Assembly (NCBI GenBank): GCA_028554645.1
Contig: JAQOOI010000022.1
Span: forward strand, 1,984,001 to 2,048,000
Source of the DNA: Omphalotus guepiniiformis
Lineage: Eukaryota; Basidiomycota; Agaricomycetes; Agaricales; Omphalotaceae
DNA length: 64,000 nucleotides
Reading direction: 5' to 3'
Shown here one piece after another: positions 11,051 to 22,919 of this stretch (position 1 is its first letter; each line of letters starts with the position of its first letter). A program made the translations under genes and the position numbers. The notes under the pieces were generated by a model, which was given only the letters and a program-made list of their open reading frames with translations, made no database searches and was not told the DNA's origin.

Positions 11051-13190
11051 TCAAGCTTTCATCCACCGTTTAACATCTGTGCCAATCAGCCGCGCGAATA
11101 TCTCGTCTCTTCCCCCTACCCAATTGAAGACTTCCTGCTTTTCTCTCCCTGTGCTTCCTTCTTCCGAATCTCGCCACTTCAGAGTCAATCCTTTCAACAG
11201 TCCAGTTTTCTTTACCCCTTTGATGTATGTACACGGAATTGTCAGTGTGGGCTTTGAGGAGGTGATGGGTGTAAAGAAGAATGTTGTAGACGTCAAGGTT
11301 ATAAGTCCAGGTGCACTTGTATGTTGACACGGAAATGCTGTCGTTGAAAGGATCAGGCAAACACGAAGGAAAGAATCTGAATGCTTACTATGGACAACCA
11401 CTGATGACCGTGGAATCCCAACCGGTAAGGCAGGCTGGGGTACAATCGGACTTGCAGGTGAACTTGAACTCTGTGCCCACTGATTGAGATCAATTTGAAG
11501 CCTCAGAAAGTACCAAAATTCTCACTGCTGTGCTGGATCCAAATAATCGTTTGTCAACAGCCCAAGCTTTCCCTATCGCCGCTCTCTCGCCCCACTTCTT
11601 CCAGTCGATGTCACGGTCCTTCTCTTTATTCGCTGGAATTGGCAAGCACTTTTCCGCTTGAGGCAAACTGGTACCTTCGGTCGTGCTGGCGCGAACTCCT
11701 TGATTATTTGCGGCCCTCCGCCTTGTTCGAGATGGATTGACATCAAGACCTACAGCGATACGCTGTGAAATTACCTCCATTGCATAATCAGCGTCAGTCG
11801 GGACATCAGCAAACGCAGGGGGTAGTCTACAGTTGTGCTGTTACTATGTGTTCATGGCAATGATTACGAGAACCTCACGCACCTGCGGCGTTCTTCTGGT
11901 GGAATCGCTACAATGACCGGAACAATATGCCAGAAAAGAAGGCCGCCGATAAAGTAGACAGATTTCGCGACGTAACGCGCTGGTACAATGAGTGTGAAGG
12001 CAAAACAGAATAGAATAGCCTGTTAAACATCACTCAGCAAAGCTCTGGTCAACTCAATATATCGACTCACTGCTCCATAGATGCGGGACGCCTCTGGTTT
12101 GCGCCAGATGAAGATGCTGTAAGTGTAGTGAGTAGCCTGCGTTGATTTCTGAACAAGGACAAGAATCTATCACCTACTTTCGAAGCCTCTCGTGCAAATC
12201 GGCTGTTTCGTTTAACGCAAGTAACCCGGCACGTTTAATGTCGGTCTCTTTTGTATTCTCCGTAGCGTCATCGAGCACGGTTGCTTCCTCATGAGCACTA
12301 TCAAGTTTGGAAGATGATGCCTCCTTGACAGCTTTTTTGATCGCCTTGGGTTTATTCAAAATTCTGAATATCCGCCACAGTTCCTTCGCGCCAAAGGAAG
12401 ATGAAGACAATCTTTCGGAAACCTCATTCCCCAATTCATCTGCACGCACTACCTCCCTACGACGCCGTCTGAGATCTGAAGGAGTCGGGTAGGGGAATAT
12501 CCTGCGCCGTAAAAGAGAATGGAAGATCCGAAGGAACAATGATGGTAAGAGCAGGTTATAGTACCACAGTATCCAAAACACCTAAGTGCACGTTAATTAG
12601 CTATGACGAAGATGGCCCAGAGAAGTAAGTCCCACAGTACAATAAACTGCACTTGTTGACCAGTTTTCCCATGTTGACAGTCTGATCATGCTACGAAAGA
12701 AAGGGCCATAGATAGGCCAAGTGGATAAATAAAATCTTTGGGTTGCCAATCTTAATCTGCCCAGTGTGAATACCGGAGGTTGAATCGGTGGAGGAGGAAG
12801 ACGAGGGAGAATAAAGCCCTGAAGCTGTATTAATAACTTGTGCATGTAAGAGGAAGATAAGCTTACCAGTGCTATACTTTCTGCAAGCGAACGCTCAGAG
12901 GTTGAGTGAAGAGGTTCCGAGGCTAAATCACTTGCAGGAGAGTCCGGACGTTGGACCTCATGAATATACTGTGTAAAAGGATGAGTTTAGCGATTGAATT
13001 GGTCTCGAAACTGAACTACCGCAGAAAATAAGTGCAGGAACCTGTCGATTTCCTCATTATCATATAGCTCTCGAAGTTGCTGCTCTGATAGTTCATCAGG
13101 TAATGATGTTTCTTCGCTTGCATGTGGATCTAAAGCATCATGGTCATCTGCGAAAGAAGGATATGATGAATCGAGGTCGGTTGTGGACAT
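11051..13190 (-). CDS. GRAM-domain multi-pass membrane protein (GRAMD4-like layout)
   Basis: Exons in transcript order begin 13020-13190, 12867-12968, 12636-12824, then a large one from 12581. The N-terminus is acidic. Next come a short LQGFILPRLPPPP stretch and two hydrophobic segments (VFWILWYYNLLLPSLFL; later AILFCFAFTLIVPARYVA and VYFIGGLLFWHIVPVI), a DVPTDADYAMEVISQRIA segment, and a C-terminal GRAM domain: CQHTSAPGLITLTSTTFFF, IPCTYIKGVKKTGLL, with the stop at 11051. This order of coiled or acidic N-terminus, membrane segments and terminal GRAM matches animal GRAMD4 and its fungal relatives. GRAM domains bind phosphoinositides or sterol-rich membranes, so a role at membrane contacts is possible, but that is inference. 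Confidence 0.82.
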
Positions 13191-13847
13191 TGTTGCCAGT
13201 TGTGAACCCGTGCACCAGCCTCATTGTGATTCTTCAACTTGCGTCGGCCCAGCGGCACTGGAATGTCGGGAAGGAGCCCATCACGTGCGTTGAGTAACGT
13301 TGAAACTTGAAATTTTTAAAATGTAAGTACTACTGCAGACTGTCTTGTGTATGCAAATTCCGCGTTCCCTATTCAGCTTGCCATATTCTAAGATTGTCAA
13401 GCCAGGAACACCCCTCAGGCCTCAAGCCTCAAGTCTGTAGGTCTGGTTGTTGTTATTGTTCGTCTCAAGGGAACTGATGGCTTGAAATAGCAGATATCCC
13501 AGTCTGTGATGGTCCCTCATGAGGCCTAATTATTCGTCGCACTTTGCCTACAAATCAAGTTAATTACTAGATCTGAGATGGATCTCCGCAGGTCCAAGAC
13601 AATAAGAGCAGTCTGCGAATTCTGCGCGCCTTTTTGTCTTATTGGCCGTTACGTTCTACACGCTGTCAATGTAATTGTGTTTGCTGGTCCCCGTCGGACT
13701 TGGGTTACTCCTTTATCCTGGATCGATTGTACCTTGCGACGTATAAAAGGTTCACGGCCGAAAGACGAACATCGTCAAGCGACTGCTCCACTGGTTTCAA
13801 TCGCAAGTACATAGGCTGCACCAAATTGCTTTTACTGCCTTCTTGCA
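13191..13847. other. Intergenic, promoter side of the pheromone gene
   Basis: No second gene seen. It contains a short direct repeat (CCTCAAG twice at about 13419-13433) and a TATA box listed separately. Confidence 0.6.
13742..13748 (+). promoter_or_regulatory. TATA box of the pheromone precursor gene
   Basis: TATAAAA, followed by GG, lies 106 bases upstream of the pheromone start codon at 13848. A strong TATA element fits a highly expressed short secreted-peptide gene. Confidence 0.6.
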
Positions 13848-14003
13848 ATGGATTTCTTCACCAACATCTTGTCACTCTATCCTTCTGAGGAGACCTCTAC
13901 TACGACCTCTTCATCCACCTCGTCTTATGATGAGACTCAATTGGAACCTGTTGATTATGAGAGGGCGGGCAATGCTTCAGCCAGCGTTTGCACGATTGCA
14001 TGA
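13848..14003 (+). CDS. Lipopeptide mating-pheromone precursor, 51 aa
   Basis: A single-exon precursor starting MDFFTNILSLYPSEE and ending VCTIA. The last four residues, Cys48-Thr-Ile-Ala51, are a CaaX box for farnesylation, AAX cleavage and carboxymethylation. A charged Glu38-Arg39 pair lies ten residues before the cysteine. In Agaricomycete precursors cleavage occurs just before such a pair, so the mature peptide would be about 11 residues, ERAGNASASVC with a farnesyl group. The Ser/Thr-rich spacer between is typical. Such peptides bind STE3-type receptors and control nuclear migration and clamp fusion. No STE3 receptor gene is present in this window, so this may be an orphan pheromone-like gene or the edge of a B mating-type locus. 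Too short for usual ORF cut-offs. Confidence 0.88.
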   Translation: MDFFTNILSLYPSEETSTTTSSSTSSYDETQLEPVDYERAGNASASVCTIA

Positions 14004-14522
14004 AAGCCACATAACCCTCTGAGCAGCGCTGCATCCTTTATAGGGTACGTGATCTGAATCGTTATACAACTACACGCAATACTTACGTCCGCTGAAGATG
14101 CTTGCTTTATATATTCCATCGCAACTAGTCATTTGTTGTATCAACTTTGCATTAATGTGATGTTCCTTGATACAGGAATCATCACAGATTATATCTTTAT
14201 TCATACCCTTTCGTTCAGTATACCTCTGGTCATTCGTTGGAACTTTTATTCTCTGCACCTTCCGTCCAGTAACCACAGTATATTTTGCAGTTCGGATCTG
14301 TGCTCATAATAGCTGTACCTATAGCTACACACCATCGTTTTACAATTCCTTTTCCTTTGGCTCTCAGACTTGTATCATATTTTTGTACATGTACGCAGGA
14401 ATAGGATAAACTCTTCGCTTACCTCTGAATATTGTGTGCCAGGGCAAGAAAGATTTGACTACTATCCAGAACCAGTTTCTGCTTTCGTATCTCCCATAGT
14501 TAAGTGTCTCCTCTGTATGGTC
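14004..14522. other. Intergenic, pheromone 3' side
   Basis: No supported gene. I looked for a second CaaX-ending peptide on both strands and found none. The sequence is AT-rich with several short unconvincing reading frames. Confidence 0.6.
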
Positions 14523-15150
14523 TCATTCGACCGGACTTCCCGCAAAATGCACTGGAGCCGCCTTGCTTTGAGATGTATGAAATAAATGAACTATTTTTCG
14601 CGTATCTCCGCTTTCCCCATCCGCAGCTTCTGGATCTTGCTCGATTCTGTGAATCAGAGTCAGGGCAACACAGTTTCTGTGAGACGTGAGACGTACTTGG
14701 CTGATAATGTGATGTATGTATGATTTTGAGCAGGCGCAGCTCGAATTCTGAACTTCAGCGTCCGTGTCACTACCAAGAAACCAGCAACAATTCCAGTCTG
14801 TATCAGGTATGCCGTGGTTAGTATTGTCTGCCTGGGTCATCTTTCGAAGTCATATTCACCTGCTGATTTGCATCCGATGTAGGAATGTCCATGAATTCCT
14901 TCCATTCTACACTGGACTTGACGGACCCGAACGTCTGAGCAATTTCCTTCTTGAATTCGTCCAATGTCACAGGCTCGTGATTCGCAAAAATCTGCGCATT
15001 TGAAGAGAACACTGATTCCAGTGAAAAGTGGGTAGTTGCATCTGTGTTACTTTCTCCGGACGAAGTAGGGATTTCATACAAGCTAGTCAGGCGAGACTGT
15101 GCCCATTCTCTCAGCGGCACGGAAGGTGAACGAGACTGATCTGTTGGCAT
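14523..15150 (-). CDS. Conserved small protein, probable NTF2/SnoaL-like fold, 171 aa
   Basis: Exons in transcript order 14860-15150, 14697-14797 and 14523-14646, all with good GT-AG borders and consistent frame. Starts MPTDQSRSPSVPLREWAQSR. The middle reads FSSNAQIFANHEPVTLDEFK, then VEWKEFMDIPTSD, then GIVAGFLVVTRTLKFRIRAA, QNHTYITLSAKIEQDP. A helix followed by long alternating strands of this kind suggests the NTF2-like cone fold often seen in small fungal proteins; this is a judgement from pattern, not an established match. No signal peptide. An in-frame extension upstream exists but lacks conserved character, so the ATG at 15150 is preferred. Function unknown. Confidence 0.78.
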
Positions 15151-15517
15151 GATGAGAGTTGACGTTGAATAATGAATCCTAATTGTTCCGCGTTGGGGTC
15201 GTTGAAAGAGCTTGTGAACCAGCATCTGCACTGACGTCAGAGATATTCTAATGGGGACCGAGACTGTTTCGCGATAGATTACCATTTTTTGTTATGTTTT
15301 CGACTTTGCTAGGTAGCACAAGGAGTTGTATACTGGGACTGAGAAGACCTTTGCATACTTGGAGTCTCAAAGTCACAGTATGAGTGTATGCATGAGTCTG
15401 ACCTGTCAGTGTACGTGTAGAATAGTAACGGTCATGTGACCCTGACGCGCCAACTTTGTCAGGGTTTGTCTCTCCAATTCACTCACTATTCGTTCAATTG
15501 TCTGCTACTCTCTCGCC
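15151..15517. other. Divergent promoter region, NTF2-like gene and INCENP
   Basis: About 370 bases between two divergent start codons. No gene is seen. A candidate cell-cycle site is listed separately. Confidence 0.6.
15445..15453 (+). promoter_or_regulatory. Candidate MBF/E2F-type site upstream of INCENP
   Basis: ACGCGCCAA, combining an ACGCG core with an E2F-like GCGCCAA, lies about 65 bases before the INCENP start. MBF and E2F factors drive G1/S genes. A single short match can easily be chance. Confidence 0.3.
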
Positions 15518-18500
15518 ATGGCCCACTCAGGCGTTCTTCAGTGGTGCAATGATATTAGATTCAGCATGGCGAATGATCCTGGCCGTCAGTTTCTCCATGA
15601 ACAAATTCAAACCCATGGTTTCCTCTTTCTTGACGACTATCTCAACAACATTCTCGCTCGACCTAAGCAAGAGTACGCCGTATCAACTTTGAAAGCTGCT
15701 GCTCTGCTCTGACACACATATATAGTGCTCTTATTGACTTGGTCAAGACGCCAGGCCGCAAGAAGACTGCGAGGAAACCCAAGGTTATTCCTACACCATC
15801 GAAACTGAAGAGTGTGGTATCACTAGAGGTACGCAAATCCTTTATTCGTTGCGGTCCTCAATTGAACTCGAGTAGAGTGACTTTGAAAAGGAAAATAGCG
15901 TCCCCATCAACAGCTTCCATCAGGCGCTGCTGCAGGCCAAAGATGACCAACGCTCTCGCCCATCCACTGTCCCTGCCCCACTCCAAATCGCCAATACCAC
16001 AAAAACAACACAATATACCGACACTTCTTCCGAAGCTTTGAATCTCGATCACGAGGCTGCCGGCCACCCGCCTACCGTGCTGGTTGAGCTTACATCTGCA
16101 GAATATCCGGCTAGTGTTGATTCTGCACCCCCTCCAATCGAATTATCTATGATAGCGGAAGACGACGAGCCAGTTGAGAGATCTCTGAAATCTTTCCAAT
16201 TCCCTCCCGAAAATTCTGCACAAATAACTTCGATAACGGATGAACCACCTGCAGAAAGCAAACAAGAAAGTTCTGTTAATGTCTTGCAGGAAGGAGATGA
16301 TGGTCTTGTGTTCTCAGGGCAACGTGCGGACGTATCCATGTCTTCCTCCACAGCAACGTTTCACTCGCTTCCCCTCGACTCGCCTTATATCCCTGTACTC
16401 AGTACAATTGTTTCTCCTACTGAGGTAACGCCCCCCACTAGATTACCCGATGTTGACATGGAAGAACCGCTGTCACCGCACTTCGATCCTAGAGAGCAAG
16501 GTGACAATGAGCCAGCCTCAGGCACCCCTTTGGCTATTCCTATGTCTGCTCAAGCTAAGGAAGTGCTTCTCTCTGAAACAATGGCCCCCGGTGATGATGC
16601 CGCTGCCGAGGTTGTAGTTGGGCCGATAAAATCTAGCACATCGACTTCTGTCGTAGATGTCGACATGCCTCTCCGAGATAATGAAACATCCCCTCGGACT
16701 GTCGCACAGAGTGCGCCTGGGGCCTCAATTCCTACGTTACCAGCTCCCCTACCGCTTCGCAAATCCATGCGTGCTCCCCGGGATCCCTCTGTCGGCGCGG
16801 GTATACTAACAGCCACAACGCCAGGCAACCCTGTGGGAAAGCGTACGTCCTGGTTGATGAAAGCGAGAGAGGTCAAAGCCTTGGAAATCAGGCAAACCAC
16901 ATTCGGAAGCAACCATGGGACAACAACTTACCTTGCGCCGTCTGCTGCAAAAAGAAAAAGCGGCGAGATGCTGGGAGAAGACCTCCCGATGGAACGACAG
17001 GAAGATGAGAGGAATGCGAAAGCCTCTAAGAATGCGATCATTGACACTGCTCCTCTCAAGGCTGCGACTTCCAAAGAAGACGACACAACACGCTCTGGAG
17101 ATGACGCACTCAAGCAATCCGATCCAAATCAACCTGAAGAACAGAGGGGGATGCTAGATCAATTGAAAAAGACAGTTGAAGGGCTGGGAGCTCGATTTGG
17201 TAAGAGCATGGGCAAGTCACTGGGAGGTGCAGCCGCTGCAACTGCGCTTGCGGAAGCCAAGGCACTTGCTGAAGCAAAGGTTGCAGAGCGAATTCAGAAA
17301 GACGAAGAGGAGCTCACTAAAGCGCTGGGTCCCGTTGTGACCGCAATGCAGTCCGCCACTGTGGCGCCTACCGCGCATAACGTCGAGTCAAACGTTACTG
17401 ATGTTGAGCGGAGCAAAGGGCAACGACTCAGTGTCTCGGACCTCGATAATGATCGTGAAGGAAAGGGTAAACAGAGAGAAGTATTTCAATTTGTGCCTCC
17501 ACAGGCAGGAGAAGATCTGCCTCGGACTAGCAAAGACACCTCGTCTTCCTCTGCGCCGACTGCATTCGTTCCCTTCAAAAAGGTTTTCAATAAACCTCAG
17601 CCAGTCTTTATTCCACCTTCGCCTCCCGCAGTCAAACCCGCACCTAAAGAAGGTTTCCTCAATCATTCTCCTTCGATGGCGTTTTCCAAACCCACGACGA
17701 TGTCTGTAGGTCTCTCGCCTCGTCTGCCAGTGTCTCCAAAACATGGCGCGCCACTGTCTGCTCATTCCACTTTGGAGAGTATACATTCGGATCGCTCGGA
17801 TGGCATCTTTAGCAGTCAGGAACCTCCTGCGTGGTTACAATCCACTCAGGATACAGATTATACCGATTTTCAGACACAGTCTCAGGATCGTCTCAATCAA
17901 ATTGATGACGATGATAGCTGGCCAATAGATGAGAGATCAACAGAGGGTGTTCCGTGGACGTTCGGTGTTCCTCTCAATGAGGGAGACAGTACTTGGAGCA
18001 GTGCGCCCACTCAGAGCCAGAAGCTCCCAGAAGAAACAGACACTCAGATGGTTCCTGCTGATCTGGAAGAGTGCCTTTCCAGTCCTGATGCAATACCGGG
18101 GGCGTTCGACATGGATATTGATGGCTCTGAAGGCGATATCGGGGTTGCCGATCTTAGTATTGACCCTACTAAGTCGACTGTCAGTCTTGTTGAGGTATAT
18201 TCTCCGGCTATGACTCAAGCTGCGCAACTGAAATCTTATCATTGATAGTCCACGCGAAGTCAGAGCCAGATGTCGACCGCATCATCGTCACAGTCAAATA
18301 TAGGTATTGTTGGTCAAGCCACGAAACTGGTCAACACTCTTCTCGGGACCAGCAAGAAGGGAAAGCCAGAGGTGAAAAGCCTACAACTGGCTGCAGCTGC
18401 TGCTAAAAAGGTATTTGCACAAACGATTGCACGCGACTACGAAAGAAGTATTAACCCTGCTTTAGCAACAAGAGGAGAAGGACAAGAAGGCAACAGTCCT

Positions 18501-19381
18501 GAAGAATATGGAGAATCGACGACAGCAAGCTTTGCAGAGAAAAGCTGAGGAGGAGAAAGCACGACAGATGGAACAGGAGAGAAAGATGAAGGAAGAGGTG
18601 GAGCGCCGCAAAAGGGAACGCGATGACACCACCGACAAGAGACCATTGAAGGCTCCAACCATCACTACTGGCAAGAAGGTAAGCGTTCTGAGGGCGATAC
18701 CTGGTCCATATTGACAAGTAATAAATTTAGGACGAGGATGCTACTAATAAGCGAAAGCTTGAGATCAAGAAGCCTGCTATCAAAAGCGGTCCTCCATCAA
18801 ATACGAAGAACACTTTTAAACCGACGGCTAAGTCGACTGGCCTCTCGTCTTCCACCACGATCAATGCATCTGGTTCGAATACTACCCTGGCTCCCTCAGC
18901 TGGCTCCTCCAGCAAGGTCGCCACAGCCATACCAAAATCTAAGGCGAAAACTCCAGCAAAAGCGCCGCCTGTGGACGATGATATAGCTCAGCCGTCACAG
19001 CTGCTCCAGAACCAGATGGCGGCGCGAGCGAAGGCCCAATTAGATGCGGCAAAACCACTTGAACCAGTCATTCCCAGTGAAAGCATCGAGTTGCCTGATA
19101 TCAATAGCGAATATTCTGACTCTGAAGATGAGGATCGGGTCAAGACATTCAATCCTCCAGACTGGGCGCAGTCTCCTGTGTTGCGACAAGCGTTAGAGAA
19201 TCAAAGTTCTATCAACCCCGACGAGATATTCGGGGCCATACGTCCCCTTCGGATGGAGGACATTTTCAGGAGCCGGACTAACAGGTTTAGGGCGCGAACG
19301 AGTTCTGCGAATTGGAGTGGCACCGATAGGTTGACGATTGAGGAGGAAAGGGAATATGCAAGGAGGATGGGATTCCGCTGA
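15518..19381 (+). CDS. SLI15: INCENP/Sli15, chromosomal passenger complex scaffold, 1200 aa
   Basis: Scaffold that binds and activates Aurora kinase and takes it to centromeres and the spindle midzone. Exons 15518-15672, 15726-15828, 15876-18194, 18249-18410, 18466-18678 and 18731-19381. The N-terminus (VLQWCNDIRFSMANDPGRQF) is the helical region that pairs with Survivin and Borealin. A very long acidic, Ser/Pro-rich disordered centre follows. Next is a charged single-alpha-helix-like stretch (QRKAEEEKARQMEQERKMK), then the C-terminal IN-box: DINSEYSDSEDEDR, FNPPDWAQSPVLRQAL, and a TSSANWSGTDRLT motif near the usual TSS phosphosite. Exons 5 and 6 carry the conserved part; the 2.3-kb exon 3 is poorly conserved sequence. 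Confidence 0.93.
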
Positions 19382-19661
19382 ACATGGAGAGATATCCACA
19401 CATTTATGACATATGTATTATGTATCTATAGTCAACGTTGTTAATTACATGGCACAACCTTTCCCTCTGACCTGACCCGAGTCACGGCTTTGGCACTTTG
19501 CTCAGTGCTGTCGTGGAAATGGAGCACGTGATGAGGGTGCTATTTGTTCTTGTAGCCGTTCTTGACCTTGCCACCAACTTCCAAGTCCAATTTCCCCTTG
19601 TACATTTAATTCTGCCTCTGCCACCCAGTGGATTGAAGGCTCAACATTTTCCTCTTTTCCA

Positions 19662-22154
19662 ATGTCCTATTCATCATCATCATCTCCCGAAATGCCTGCT
19701 GCCTTGAGTGCGGATTCTTCCAGAGAACGCTTTTCATTTATGTACGAAACACAAGACGATGTTATTGAGGATCTTACAAGGTGTGACTACATCTTTTAAT
19801 TCCTCGGCTTGAATCTCATTTCTTTTTCGATCTAGTCGTTTCATCCTGAACCTTCCTGATGAGGAGCTTGCATCTTTGGAGCGAATATGTTTTCAAGTGG
19901 AGCAAGCGTAAGTGTACGGATTCGGTACCACGTCCACATTCGTTGATATTCTCGGTAGACATTGGTTTTACGAAGATTTTATTCGCGAGGCCAACCCCAA
20001 GTTTCCCTCATTGCCTTTGAAGAAATTCTCTGCAATGTTATTCAATTCGTGCCCCCTGTTACATCGGTGGACGGACCACGAACAAGCGTTCACCAATTTT
20101 ATGCAGTATAAGACGCGAGTACCTGTCTGTGGAGCCATCATGCTGAATGATACATGGGAAAAGGTATGGTCGTTTACACATGCACTCTGCATTTTGCTGA
20201 GGAACTTCGTACAGTGTGTCCTTGTCAAGGGCTGGAAATCTTCCTCAGGCTGGGGATTTCCGAAGGGAAAGATTAATGAGGACGAATCTCAACCAAACTG
20301 CGCCATTCGTGAGGTATGTTCGCACATCTTTTACAACTGGTAGCTCGACATTTAGGCTGTTTCAGGTCCTGGAGGAGACCGGCTATAATCTTGCGGGCCA
20401 GATGAACCCTGACCATGTCATCGAGATGTCTATAAAGGAACAGAAAATTGCATTGTATATTGTGCCCGGAGTTCCGGAAGATTATCCCTTTAAGACGAAG
20501 ACCAGGAAGGAGATTAGCGTCAGTCTCGTCCGTGATATTGTTGAAGTCACGTTGCTCATTCATGTTCAAAAACAGAAAATAGAGTGGTTCAAACTCGCAG
20601 ACCTCCCAACCTGGAAGCGGAATAAAGCAGCCCCGGGCAAATTCTATCTCATATCACCATTCATTAGGTGTGCATTATTTTGTTGCTCTTAACATTGTAC
20701 AGGTCTAATCATGACTCCTCAGCTCCTTGAAGGTATTCATTAGGGATCATAAACCGTCCAATATTCCGCGCAAACCCCCAAGGCAAAAGCGGGTCTACAA
20801 CACCGATTCATGTCCTCCAACTCCGCCACAAGGCTCAATCACAGACTCCCCTTACGCATCCTCTCAAGAAGCAAATCAGGAGTCCAGTTCCCAGTCATCT
20901 TCTGCCGATAACGGAGATCCACACACCCCTTCACCTCAATACACACAGTCGGTCGCAAACCATGTTGATCCCGCGGTTGACCCCGAATCGCTTGATCCTC
21001 ATTTTGCACGGTTGCTCAATTCGCTTAGTATTTCAGGCGCTGCTGTTGCGCAGAAGGAACTGGCTAAGAAGTCGGCAGTGGCGTCTCTAACCGTACAAAC
21101 AGAAGGTTCACGCGAGCCCGCTACACCTATTCCAGCTGTGCCATCTCCCAATGCCTCCCATACTTCGCACAGCACGCGAGACTCCGTTGTAGAGCCTGTG
21201 AAGCGACAATCCATTTTGTCGTCTTCGAACTCGTCTGGTTCGCACCTCAACTCTTCTGGAAGAACTTCGCAAACATCATACTCATCACATGTTCCTGTAT
21301 CCGCTCTCAATCCGCGTTCACATGCTGTAGCCACTGCGTCCCAGTCCCCATTAGGGACTTCTGCATCTGTTGCTTCCCCAGCAGCTTCTGTGAAATCCCC
21401 ACGGAGTTTAACTTCACGTCGTTCCTCAAGTACGGCAGACATTTCTCCGTATTTGTCAAAAGCAACGGAAATACCCTCTTCTGCGAAACATCTCAAGCAG
21501 CTGGCGTTGCTGGAGTCTGTAGCTGATGAGTCTGCTCGTATGACCCCGGTTTTGCAAAGTCGCAATACTACCTTGACGACCGCACACCCTCCCCTTGTAC
21601 CTCTTTCTCCTCTGGCACCCAAAGATGCAAACGTTATATATTCATCTGCACCTAATATGGTACCTTTTAGTCCTGCATTCCCGCCTCCAGCATCCGCTCG
21701 TGCATTAGAGGATCCTTTCCAAGTCAGATCTCGTACAAGTCAAGCCCTTCATCGTCCATTGTATCCTGTTCCAAACCAACCAGGAAGCATGAGCATGACT
21801 CAAGGCCAGCTATTTGCGTTAATGAACCCTCCTGCAGCCCCTGCGGCACATTCTCTACCGCCACTGGGACTGGGTACTTACCGGTTCCCGCCTCAGCCGA
21901 TGTATTCGCCATCCCATTCAACATTATCCCGTCAAGTACCGCTTCCTTCTTTCGCCGCACAACAACGTTTCGCTCCAATTGTTTCCCCGGGCTCTGTTCC
22001 ACCTCTTCCTCACCATTTACCTCTGTCTTCATCGACTTTGTCTCCCATACTTAATTTATCTTCACAACCGAATGGAGGCATCGCTCACAATCCTTTACTG
22101 TCCATTCTGAACGGGACCGCTAAGGCGACACCCAACGGTTTCGGACCAGCGTAG
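19662..22154 (+). CDS. DCP2: mRNA decapping enzyme DCP2, 723 aa
   Basis: Nudix hydrolase that removes the m7G cap in 5'-3' mRNA decay, in P-bodies with Dcp1. Exons 19662-19780, 19836-19907, 19959-20163, 20215-20313, 20366-20518, 20576-20667 and 20723-22154. The N-terminal regulatory (box A) domain runs from RFILNLPDEELASLERICF through HWFYEDFIREANP. The Nudix box is GWGFPKGKINEDES with REVLEETGY, supplying the catalytic glutamates. Box B includes KIEWFKLADLPTW and FYLISPFI. The last exon encodes about 470 Ser/Pro-rich disordered residues, as in other fungal Dcp2, with short hydrophobic motifs that could bind Edc3 or Pat1. Start at MSYSSSSSPEMPAAL, the first ATG in frame. Confidence 0.95.
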
Positions 22155-22919
22155 ATTATTTGATTCTATTCTACTCATTGTTCTTCTCGTCCACTTGCCT
22201 TGTATTGTTCATCTCACTCTGCATATCATATCATCACAGTCTTTACACCCTTGTCTCGTCGCTGCCAGTCTATTCATCGTTGTCTGCCTTTCGTGATATA
22301 GCTTCTTCTATTCATGTCTTGTTCTATACTATCATATCTTCATCTACTTTTGACGTGACTAGGATGCACTAGGCTAGCTCTCATGTACTTACGGCTTTCA
22401 ATCGTTCCTGTTTTTACCTTCTTGTTCCTGATGCAATCTCTGGTCTGTATACTGTGTCCTTCATACCATTTCCTCCTAGGTTTGATATCCTTAAGACTGT
22501 CTACGTAGTACCGACTTTGTGTATTCTAGCAGAATCCAACAATCCAATCGCATCTGAAATGCAGAACTGAATAACGGGCGATTCGTTCACATTTGTCTTG
22601 ACAATGCTAGCAATGACTCTAGCCTCAACGGTTTGTGAACGTAAATAGATGCGGAGAGTGACGAGGTTGCCAACTGTGAAGAAGCTGTTCAGGTTCACTT
22701 TCATTGTCTTTTCGGGCCAAGAATTGCAAAATGAGATTTATGAACATTGATTGCCTGTTAAATGAGTGTAAAGATATTTAAGAGACGGTGCAGGACGCGG
22801 ACAGCAAGGGTAGAAAGCAACGCGAATTGAGTTAGTGGTACAGTGAGATAGAAGACTAAGGATGTGATGATAAATACACAATCTAATGCAGTTCGACGAA
22901 GAGTCCGAAGTGCAGAGGC
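22155..22919. other. Convergent 3' region of DCP2 and the Byr4-like gene
   Basis: The first 300 bases are strongly T/C-rich, fitting a DCP2 3' UTR. On the minus strand 22501-22704 holds a 67-codon frame starting MKVNLNSFFTVGNLV, which reads more like protein than noise but has no clear partner exon. I do not call it a gene. Confidence 0.5.

Noticed and set aside
14818..15285. An earlier start (MVIYRETVSVPIRI) for the NTF2-like protein
   Set aside because: The extra 45 residues show no conserved pattern and lie in the promoter shared with INCENP; the ATG at 15150 suits better.
21999..22600. A long minus-strand frame over the DCP2 last exon and similar long antisense frames over INCENP and the Byr4-like gene
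   Set aside because: They mirror Ser/Pro-rich coding exons on the opposite strand and carry no motif of their own.
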